Shown: positions 57,330 to 64,000 of the stretch, one piece after another
Layout of the letters: each line of letters starts with the position of its first letter
Numbering within the stretch: position 1 is the first letter of the stretch
NCBI GenBank assembly: GCA_027485795.1
Contig: JAIXQK010000182.1
Coordinates: forward strand, 28,481 to 92,480
From: Oxalobacteraceae bacterium
GTDB lineage: Bacteria > Pseudomonadota > Gammaproteobacteria > Burkholderiales > Burkholderiaceae_D
DNA: 64,000 nucleotides
Reading direction: 5' to 3'
The notes under the pieces: generated by a model
Database searches by the model: none
Told to the model about the DNA's origin: nothing
Seen by the model: only the letters and a program-made list of their open reading frames with translations
Position numbers and translations under genes: made by a program

Positions 57330-59429
57330 TCAGGCGGCGAGTTTAGAAATATCGGCAACGCGATTCATCATGCCGTGAAGCGTATTCAGCAGTGAGAGAC
57401 GGTTGGTGCGGAGTGATGCATCCTCAGCCATCACCATCACATCATTGAAAAAAGCATCGACATCATCACGAAGTGCAGCCAGTGCTTTTAGCGTACCAGT
57501 GAAGTCACCGGCAGCGAATGCTTTATCCACTTCATTGCGGGTATCGGTCAGTGCGCCATACAGACGTTGCTCGGCACTTTCTTGCAGCAGCGCCGGATTG
57601 ATCTCGCCGAAAGCATTTTCATTCTTCTTGAGAATATTGGTGATTCGCTTATTGGCAGCAGCCAGCGACTGAGCTTCCGGTAAGGTCGAGAAGGTTTTTA
57701 CCGCGTCGAGCCGCTTGACGATATCGTCCAGGCGGTCCGGTGCTTGCGATACGACTGCCTCGACCGTATCTTGTGAATAGCCTCGTTCACGTAACAAACC
57801 ACGCAGTCGATCATGCAGAAAAACTATCACCTCATCTACCGGTGAAGAGAAGTGCGTATTGCCCTTGAACGGCTCGGTGGCGACTGCAAGCAGATGTGAT
57901 ACCGATAGATTCAACTGTTGCTCGATCAGCATGCGTAGGACACCGAGAGCATGCCGACGCAATGCGAATGGATCTTTATCACCGGTAGGTGCAAGACCAA
58001 TACCCCATATGCCGACCAGCGTCTCTAATTTGTCGGCCAGTGCGACGATTGTACCTGTGCGCGTCGAGGGTAAGTCGTCACCTGCAAATCTGGGTTGGTA
58101 GTGTTCGCCGATAGCCGTCGCTACTTCTTTATGCTCGCCATCATGACGTGCATAGTAAGTTCCCATCACGCCCTGCAGCTCGGGAAATTCACCCACCATG
58201 TCGGTAAGCAGATCCGCTTTCGATAGCAGGGCCGCGCGTGCTGCAAGCTGCGCATCTGAGCCAAGCGATTTGGCGATTGCCACAGCCAGTGCGACGACGC
58301 GGCTATTGCGTTCGGCTTGGGTGCCTAGCTTGTTGTGATAAACCACCGAGTCCAAGCCGCCGACGCGATCGTGCAAGGAGCGCTTGCGATCTTGTTCAAA
58401 GAAGAATTTTGCATCCGACAGACGCGGACGAATCACCCGCTCATTACCGCGAACAATGTTGGTCGGATCGGAGGTTTGAATATTAGACACAATCAGAAAG
58501 CGTGAGCGCAGCTTGCCGGCTTTATCGGTCAGCGCGAAATACTTCTGATTGGTTTGCATGGTCAGAATCAGACATTCCTGCGGCACAGCGAGGAATTCGT
58601 CATCAAACTTGCACGCATAAACCACCGGCCACTCGACTAGCGCGGTCACCTCGTCGAGCAGTGCGGGCGGCATCAGGATGTCATCATCACCCGCAGCAGC
58701 GAGCAAGTCGCCATGAATTTTTTGTTTACGGGTATCGAATGCGGCAATCACCTTGCCTTCTTCCCGCAGTAGGTCCACGTAGTGATCGGCGTGGGAAATT
58801 GTCAGCTGCGATTTCTCTGAGAGGAAGCGGTGGCCCAGCGTCGTACGGCCAGAGGGCAGGCCGAGTATCGATAGCGGTATGATTTGATCGTCGAGCAGCG
58901 TTACCAATCCATGAACCGGCCGAACGAATTGTACGGTCTCACCGTCGGGACGCTGGTAGCTCATCACCTTTGGAATCGGTAGCTTGCTGATGCTGTCTTC
59001 AAGCGCCGCCTGAAGTCCAACAGCGAGTGTTTGCCCCGGCGCGGTGTAACTGAAAAAAAGGCTTTCTGCTTTACCGTCCGAAGCGCGTTCAAGCTCGGGC
59101 AAACCAATGCTGTCGCGTCCAGCTTGAGCGGCCAGGGATGCCAGTTTTTTTTGTAGCGGTGCAGTAGCGTTGCCATCTTTGTCGAACGCGACGCTCACCG
59201 GTAACACTTTTTCGCGGATCGGTTTGTTCGGTGAGGCGCTACGAACGGCGGTGATGTGTACTGCTAGCCGGCGTGGGGTGGCGTAGGCAGTCGCGATTGC
59301 ACCAGCCTCGAGAAAGTCACGCGTCGCGAGTCCGTCATGGATCAATGTAGCGAAGGTATCCCCGAGGCGCGCCAGCGCTTTGGGCGGCAATTCTTCCGTG
59401 AGTAATTCAAGCAGCAGTGTGTGTGTCAT
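57330..59429 (-). CDS. glyS: Glycyl-tRNA synthetase beta subunit
   Basis: Large subunit (699 residues) of the alpha2-beta2 glycyl-tRNA synthetase; it binds and positions the tRNA. Starts with [16 protein letters not shown], has [24 protein letters not shown] opening sequence, an HD-like domain and a C-terminal anticodon-binding region ([20 protein letters not shown], seen near the end). The normal length and start fit the family. Follows glyQ by 47 bp. Confidence 0.97.
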   Translation of the reverse strand: MTHTLLLELLTEELPPKALARLGDTFATLIHDGLATRDFLEAGAIATAYATPRRLAVHITAVRSASPNKPIREKVLPVSVAFDKDGNATAPLQKKLASLAAQAGRDSIGLPELERASDGKAESLFFSYTAPGQTLAVGLQAALEDSISKLPIPKVMSYQRPDGETVQFVRPVHGLVTLLDDQIIPLSILGLPSGRTTLGHRFLSEKSQLTISHADHYVDLLREEGKVIAAFDTRKQKIHGDLLAAAGDDDILMPPALLDEVTALVEWPVVYACKFDDEFLAVPQECLILTMQTNQKYFALTDKAGKLRSRFLIVSNIQTSDPTNIVRGNERVIRPRLSDAKFFFEQDRKRSLHDRVGGLDSVVYHNKLGTQAERNSRVVALAVAIAKSLGSDAQLAARAALLSKADLLTDMVGEFPELQGVMGTYYARHDGEHKEVATAIGEHYQPRFAGDDLPSTRTGTIVALADKLETLVGIWGIGLAPTGDKDPFALRRHALGVLRMLIEQQLNLSVSHLLAVATEPFKGNTHFSSPVDEVIVFLHDRLRGLLRERGYSQDTVEAVVSQAPDRLDDIVKRLDAVKTFSTLPEAQSLAAANKRITNILKKNENAFGEINPALLQESAEQRLYGALTDTRNEVDKAFAAGDFTGTLKALAALRDDVDAFFNDVMVMAEDASLRTNRLSLLNTLHGMMNRVADISKLAA

Positions 59430-59476
59430 TGGCAGCTTCTCGGCATGCAGTCAGCGGGCATTCAGGTGGAAGTACT

Positions 59477-60388
59477 TCAAGCGGCTTTGCGCGTATCACC
59501 CAGCATGGGGAAGCCTAGCGCCTCGCGCGATGCGTAATACGCTGCGGCGACGGCACGCGCTAAATTACGAATCCGGCCAATATACGCAGCACGCTCGGTG
59601 ACTGAGATTGCGCCGCGCGCATCCAGCAAGTTGAAAGTATGCGCGGCCTTCAGGACCATCTCGTACGCGGGCAATGCCAGCTTGGCTTCCATCAGCCGCT
59701 TGGCCTCTGACTCATAGTTTGAAAACAGCGAGAACAAGAACTCGGCATTCGAGTACTCGAAATTGTAGGTAGATTGTTCAACTTCGTTCTGGTGAAACAC
59801 ATCGCCGTAGGTCAGCGATTTTTTCACACCGTTTTCTTCCCATTCAGTCCAAACAAGATCAAAGACGTTTTCAACGCCTTGCAGATACATGGCGAGTCGC
59901 TCAATGCCATAGGTGATCTCACCCAGCACAGGTTTGCAATCGATACCCCCGACCTGCTGGAAATAGGTGAACTGTGTCACCTCCATCCCGTTCAGCCAGA
60001 CTTCCCAGCCCAAACCCCAGGCACCCAGCGTGGGGTTTTCCCAGTCATCTTCGACGAAACGCACATCGTTTTCCGTTAGCTTGAGCCCAAGCGCTTCGAG
60101 TGAGCCGAGGTAGAGATCCAGAATATTTTCGGGTGCTGGTTTGAGCACGACCTGATACTGGTAATAGTGCTGCATGCGGTTCGGGTTTTCACCATAGCGA
60201 CCGTCCTTGGGGCGGCGCGATGGCTGCACATAGGCGGCACGCCATGGCTCGGGCCCGATCGCACGCAGAAAGGTGGCGGTATGCGACGTACCCGCGCCAA
60301 CTTCCATGTCATAGGGCTGCAGCAGTGCGCAGCCGTGGGTATCCCAGTAGTCCTGCAGTGTCAGAATGACTTGTTGGAAGCTCAGCAT
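59477..60388 (-). CDS. glyQ: Glycyl-tRNA synthetase alpha subunit
   Basis: Catalytic class II subunit, 303 residues, activating glycine. [20 protein letters not shown] at the start, [20 protein letters not shown] (motif 2 region) near 59-78, and [16 protein letters not shown] (motif 3) near 160. The start at 60388 is family-typical; the frame is open upstream through the palindromic element, so callers may overextend it. A hairpin lies 22 bp upstream. Confidence 0.97.
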   Translation of the reverse strand: MLSFQQVILTLQDYWDTHGCALLQPYDMEVGAGTSHTATFLRAIGPEPWRAAYVQPSRRPKDGRYGENPNRMQHYYQYQVVLKPAPENILDLYLGSLEALGLKLTENDVRFVEDDWENPTLGAWGLGWEVWLNGMEVTQFTYFQQVGGIDCKPVLGEITYGIERLAMYLQGVENVFDLVWTEWEENGVKKSLTYGDVFHQNEVEQSTYNFEYSNAEFLFSLFSNYESEAKRLMEAKLALPAYEMVLKAAHTFNLLDARGAISVTERAAYIGRIRNLARAVAAAYYASREALGFPMLGDTRKAA

Positions 60389-60409
60389 TGGATATAGAAC
60401 CAATTCGCC

Positions 60410-60434
60410 AAAACCCGCGATTTTATCGGGTTTT
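60410..60434. other. Inverted repeat in the glyQ leader
   Basis: AAAACCCG (60410-60417) and CGGGTTTT (60427-60434), a perfect 8-bp inverted repeat with a 9-base AT-rich loop, 22 bp upstream of glyQ. It may be a terminator stem for the lnt transcript or a leader hairpin; no longer T-run follows on the minus strand. Confidence 0.45.
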
Positions 60435-60470
60435 ATCAGAGCTAGGCCCATCGCTCCGCGAATATCGTCA

Positions 60471-60574
60471 GAGCCCGTCTCGTTAGATTGATGGCAAGGT
60501 GGCAGTACCGCAGACAGTACACGACGTACGGCAAGGTACTGCCGACGCAGCAAGCGGCCTGAGGTGGCCTGCGC
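60471..60574 (-). repeat. Palindromic 3'-end element, type A copy behind lnt
   Basis: Read on the minus strand it starts at the base after the lnt stop and runs nearly base for base with the element behind polA: CAGGCCGCTTGCTGCG, then GGCAGTACCTTGCC and the core CCGTACGTCGTGTACTGTCT. It has the same 104-bp length and the same orientation relative to the upstream gene. Its outer arms pair less well than those behind polA. Confidence 0.85.
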
Positions 60575-62089
60575 TTAGTCGTAGACTGAGCGGCCGCGTG
60601 ATTTAAGCCAGAGTAGTGCCACGACCAGCACACCCAATCCGACCGGCAGGCTATTCCCGATCCGTACATAGGGCGTTAGGCCTTGCGTGCCTTGCACGCT
60701 CGCCTCCAGCGACCCTTGTGTGAAAGGGGGAAGTTGCGCGACGACCTCACCTCGATGATCGATGACCGCGGTGGCGCCGGTGTTGGTCGCGCGCAGCATG
60801 GGTCTGGCGCTTTCCAGCGACCTCATCTGCGAGATTTGGAGGTGCTGTGGCAGCGCGACAGTATCGCCGAACCATGCAATATTTGAAACATTCAGCAGTA
60901 CGCTTGGCACAGGTGCGTGACGGTCTGATGCTGCAAGCAGTTGTGCCGCAATCTCCTCACCAAATAGATCCTCGTAGCAAATATTGGGCAGTACCCACTG
61001 ATCCTTCACGTGAAAGGCAGGCTGATGAAGATCGCCGCGCCCGAAGTCGCCAAGTGGCATACGCATCATGTCGACAAACCATCGGAAACCGATCGGGATA
61101 AATTCACCAAACGGGACCAAGTGATGTTTGTCATAGCGATAGCCGACACCATTGCCAATTCCAATGACGCTATTCAGGTAGATACCGGGTGCTGTGCTCC
61201 AGGGTGCGCCAATCAGCAAGCGGCTGTCATTATCTTTGGCAAAAGCCGCAAGCTGATCGAGATAGTCGGGTGGTAACTGTGTTGATAGCAGCGGCAATGC
61301 GGTCTCGGGTGTGGCGATCAGGTCTGCGGGCTTCGCAGTGATCATTTCCCGATACAGTGCTAGTGAGGCTTCGATTTGTGTAGGCTCGAACTTCATCTCC
61401 TGCGGCACGTTCCCTTGCAGCAGACGAACGGATATTGGCTGACCCAGTGGTGCGGCCCATTGCTGATCTTTCAGTGCATTGCCGCCGAGCGGAATCACGA
61501 CCAGTAGGACGACCGCACCCCATTGCGGTCGACGCAGCATGATGATTAGTGCGATACAGCCGGCAAGCACGTTTGCCAGTAAGCCAATACCGAATACACC
61601 GATCAGCGGCGCATAGCCTGCAAGGGGACTGATGTTATGGGCATAGCCAGTCACCAACCAGGGAAATCCGGTGAATATCCAACCGCGCGTCCAATCAGCC
61701 AGCATCCAGCACAATGGCATCAGTAGCATCAGCGTCATCGGCCATTGCAGAATAATCGTGATACGTTTTGCGAGTCCCAGTGCACATCCGTAGAGCAAGC
61801 CCAAGCTTGCCGCAAGAAGGAAAATCGCAAGTGAGGCCATCCAGAAAGGCATGCCTCCAAAATCATGCAGGCTGACATACAACCAGTGTGTACCGGCCGC
61901 GATGGATGCTGTACCAAACGCCCAGCCGATCCGGAACGATGCCTTGCTTGACTTGGAGCGGTGCGCGAGGATGAAAAGCAAGGCGAGCGCTGCGATCTGA
62001 ATTTGCCAGTACCCGAACGGTGCGAACGCAAACACCGTTCCCGCACCTGCGAGCAGCGATAGCACAATGGGGATAGAGATTAGCCGCAT
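60575..62089 (-). CDS. lnt: Apolipoprotein N-acyltransferase
   Basis: Inner-membrane enzyme (504 residues) that adds the third acyl chain to lipoproteins. About seven N-terminal helices to residue 200, then a nitrilase-fold periplasmic domain with the catalytic triad Glu in ATPETALPLL, Lys in YDKHHLVPFGE and Cys in NICYEDLFGEE. A last helix near the C-terminus closes the protein. Follows corC by 49 bp, as in E. coli. Confidence 0.96.
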   Translation of the reverse strand: MRLISIPIVLSLLAGAGTVFAFAPFGYWQIQIAALALLFILAHRSKSSKASFRIGWAFGTASIAAGTHWLYVSLHDFGGMPFWMASLAIFLLAASLGLLYGCALGLAKRITIILQWPMTLMLLMPLCWMLADWTRGWIFTGFPWLVTGYAHNISPLAGYAPLIGVFGIGLLANVLAGCIALIIMLRRPQWGAVVLLVVIPLGGNALKDQQWAAPLGQPISVRLLQGNVPQEMKFEPTQIEASLALYREMITAKPADLIATPETALPLLSTQLPPDYLDQLAAFAKDNDSRLLIGAPWSTAPGIYLNSVIGIGNGVGYRYDKHHLVPFGEFIPIGFRWFVDMMRMPLGDFGRGDLHQPAFHVKDQWVLPNICYEDLFGEEIAAQLLAASDRHAPVPSVLLNVSNIAWFGDTVALPQHLQISQMRSLESARPMLRATNTGATAVIDHRGEVVAQLPPFTQGSLEASVQGTQGLTPYVRIGNSLPVGLGVLVVALLWLKSRGRSVYD

Positions 62090-62138
62090 AACTGGGCGCG
62101 GCAGGGGGTTAGATTCTTCCGAACGACTGTGGCCCGCA

Positions 62139-63032
62139 TCAGCCCGCGTCGCCGAACAGACGTTCGGGTAGTTTCTCGACCATCAGCACATGTACTTGAC
62201 GCGCATCGGCCCGCAGCACCTCGAAGCGTAATCGTCCAATATTGAACTGTTCACCCTTGCGCGGCATTCGTCCAAGATGCTTGGCCACCACGCCACCCAC
62301 GGTATCGACATCACCATTGGGTAGGCTGGTCTCGAGTGCTTCATTGAATTGCTCGACCTCGGTGAGCGCCTTGACACGCCAGCGCGGTCCGAAGTCACCG
62401 GTATCGACACTCAAGATATTGTCTTCTTCTTCGTCGAAATCGTATTCATCCTCGATATCGCCGACAATTTGCTCAAGTACATCTTCGATCGTAATCAAGC
62501 CACCGACCCCCCCGTACTCATCCACCACAATCGCTATGTGATTACGATTGGCACGAAAATCGCGCAGCAATACATTCAGCCGCTTTGATTCCGGAATAAA
62601 CACCGCTGGTCGCAGCATGTCGCGAACATCGAAGGATTCTTGGGCGTAGTAGCGCAGCAAATCTTTGGCAAGCAGAATGCCAACCACTTTGTCACGGTCG
62701 CCATCAATCGCAGGAAAGCGCGAGTGCGCTGTCTCCAACACCATCGGAATCCATTCGTCGATCGGCTTGGCGAGATCGACCACGTCCATTTGCGAACGCG
62801 GGATCATGATGTCGCGCGCTGCAAGGTCTGATACTTGAAACACGCCCTCGATCATCGACAGCGCATCGGCGTCGATCACATTGCGGGTATACGCCTCATG
62901 CAACAGGGCGAGTAACTCGGCGCGATTCTCAGGTTCGGGAGCAATGAGCGCGGTGAGCCGCTCAAGCAGTGATCGTTGTTGTTTCTGCTCGGCGGGACGA
63001 CCGCCGGGGGGATAGTCTTGCATCGGGGGCAA
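62139..63032 (-). CDS. corC: CorC/YbeX-family CBS-domain protein
   Basis: Cytosolic protein of 297 residues with two CBS domains (DIMIPRSQMDVVDL near 74, VVDEYGGVGGLITIEDVLEQIVGD near 165, given in parts: VVDEYGGVGG and ITIEDVLEQ) and a C-terminal CorC/HlyC transporter-associated domain (GGVVAKHLGRMPRKGEQF). It lacks the DUF21 membrane domain, so it is the YbeX type, linked in the literature to magnesium/cobalt efflux or to ribosome metabolism. It lies in the conserved phoH-ybeY-corC-lnt run. Confidence 0.92.
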   Translation of the reverse strand: MPPMQDYPPGGRPAEQKQQRSLLERLTALIAPEPENRAELLALLHEAYTRNVIDADALSMIEGVFQVSDLAARDIMIPRSQMDVVDLAKPIDEWIPMVLETAHSRFPAIDGDRDKVVGILLAKDLLRYYAQESFDVRDMLRPAVFIPESKRLNVLLRDFRANRNHIAIVVDEYGGVGGLITIEDVLEQIVGDIEDEYDFDEEEDNILSVDTGDFGPRWRVKALTEVEQFNEALETSLPNGDVDTVGGVVAKHLGRMPRKGEQFNIGRLRFEVLRADARQVHVLMVEKLPERLFGDAG

Positions 63033-63132
63033 AACCGTAGTTCAGGAGGACACAGGATACCGCAAAATACGTCCGTCATTGTGAAATCGACAGCGTGCCA
63101 TGCAAGGTAAATTGCTGAAATGGAATGAGTTT

Positions 63133-63585
63133 TTAAGCTTTCCGCATTCCCAATCCGACAAGAATCTCGTCTTCCAGCGCTTCCATCTCGGCGGCCTCAT
63201 CATCCGCCTCATGGTCATAGCCCTGGGCGTGCAGTACGCCGTGTACGATCAGATGCGCGGCATGCTGCACAACCGAGATCGCTTGTTGTTGCGCCTCACT
63301 CAGCAGCACATCGACGCATAAAACAATATCGGCACGCACGATGTCGGTGTCCATGACGACTTCAGCCTCGTCATAGGCGAAGGTGAGTACGTTGGTCGCA
63401 TAGTCTTTGCCGCGATAGTCGCGGTTCAGTGTGCGGCCCTCGCTGTCATCAACAAAGCGGATCACTAATTCAGCCGGCGCGAACTGCGCGGCCTTCACCC
63501 AACGTCGGATTTCAGGGCGGGGCAGGGTATCGACCAGGCGCGGATCGGCATACTGCACGGATAACGTCAGCTTATTTGTGGCCAT
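63133..63585 (-). CDS. ybeY: Endoribonuclease YbeY
   Basis: Metal-dependent RNase of 150 residues needed for 16S rRNA 3'-end maturation and ribosome quality control. Zinc site [15 protein letters not shown] near 111-125 (HxxxHxxGYDH within it), preceded by [19 protein letters not shown] near 54. Its start overlaps the phoH stop by 14 bp, so the two are coupled. 100 bp separate it from corC. Confidence 0.96.
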   Translation of the reverse strand: MATNKLTLSVQYADPRLVDTLPRPEIRRWVKAAQFAPAELVIRFVDDSEGRTLNRDYRGKDYATNVLTFAYDEAEVVMDTDIVRADIVLCVDVLLSEAQQQAISVVQHAAHLIVHGVLHAQGYDHEADDEAAEMEALEDEILVGLGMRKA

Positions 63586-64000
63586 CGCGGGGATTATTCA
63601 GCTGCGCAGCCTCGTAGGCATCGACGATACGCGCCACCAGTGGATGTCGCACCACATCGGCGCTCGTGAAGCGTGTGAACGCGATACCGCGAACTGACTC
63701 TAGTACATTTAGGGCGTCGATCAGTCCGCTTTTCTGACCACGTTGTAAATCAATTTGGGTGACGTCACCGGTTACCACGGCTTTACTACCGAAGCCTATC
63801 CGGGTCAGAAACATTTTCATCTGCTCCGGCGTCGTATTTTGCGCTTCATCCAAAATAATGAAGGCATGATTCAAAGTGCGTCCGCGCATATAGGCAAGCG
63901 GTGCAATCTCGATAGCCTGTTTTTCGAACATTTTTTGGGTGCGATCGAAACCCAATAGATCGTACAGGGCGTCATACAGCGGCCGAAGATAGGGATCAAC
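63572..64000 (-). CDS. ybeZ: PhoH-like ATPase (YbeZ), 5' end outside window
   Basis: C-terminal 142 residues of a PhoH-family P-loop ATPase that partners YbeY. The frame is open to the window edge, beginning [19 protein letters not shown]. Visible: [20 protein letters not shown] (Walker B), [17 protein letters not shown], and the arginine-rich [10 protein letters not shown] to [15 protein letters not shown] end. The Walker A motif lies outside the window. Overlaps ybeY. Confidence 0.95.
   Translation of the reverse strand, partial: VDPYLRPLYDALYDLLGFDRTQKMFEKQAIEIAPLAYMRGRTLNHAFIILDEAQNTTPEQMKMFLTRIGFGSKAVVTGDVTQIDLQRGQKSGLIDALNVLESVRGIAFTRFTSADVVRHPLVARIVDAYEAAQLNNPRDGHK

Noticed and set aside
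60389..60553. glyQ extended upstream to 60553
   Set aside because: The extension translates the repeat element and is absent from the family.

Overview
This window is a stretch of chromosome from a Gram-negative proteobacterium, most likely a betaproteobacterium of the order Burkholderiales. The evidence is gene order and protein style: amgK-murU divergent from lptD-surA-pdxA-rsmA; a run phoH-ybeY-corC-lnt-glyQ-glyS-gmhB-plsC; a Rieske oxygenase divergent from xseB-ispA-dxs; split transhydrogenase genes; glcDEF; and bfr/bfd. Genes are dense, base composition is moderately GC-rich, and I see no rRNA, tRNA, CRISPR array, transposase or phage gene. Both ends cut genes: polA on the left, phoH on the right.

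Layout. 1-12.4 kb: polA, a ZIP metal transporter, a sulfurtransferase, a DMT exporter, a Rieske oxygenase, xseB-ispA-dxs (isoprenoid supply), a cobalamin adenosyltransferase, a D-lactate-type FAD dehydrogenase and a LysR regulator. 12.5-22 kb: an accessory-looking region in which the glycolate oxidase operon glcDEF is flanked by two large unrecognised proteins. Both have low-complexity N-termini and acidic Ser/Asp/Glu tails. The second follows, with translational coupling, a small gene that looks like a CesT-type type III secretion chaperone. 22-36 kb: gpx, yggS-proC, pilT-pilU, ubiA, oxyR, recG, queA-tgt-yajC-secD-secF. 36-49 kb: purB, a YibF-like GST, bfr/bfd (iron storage and release), nudJ-mnmA, pntAa-panD-pntAb-pntB, ubiH-pepP and amgK-murU (peptidoglycan recycling). 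49-64 kb: lptD-surA-pdxA-rsmA, then the minus-strand run phoH, ybeY, corC, lnt, glyQ, glyS, gmhB, plsC and a ygjP-like peptidase.

Two observations stand out. First, the CesT-like chaperone and its large partner, with a second protein of similar design 4 kb away, look like an orphan type III effector locus with no secretion apparatus in the window. Second, a family of long palindromic elements sharing a core around CCGTACGT-CRAGTACTGTCT lies directly behind the stop codons of polA, secF, pntB and lnt, always in the same orientation as the upstream gene. Behind secF it has become a 92-bp tandem array. Smaller points are a ZIP gene with no standard start codon ahead of its first membrane helix, panD inserted in the transhydrogenase operon, and a strong hairpin just ahead of glcD.

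All assignments come from reading the sequence and recalling protein families; no database search was run.
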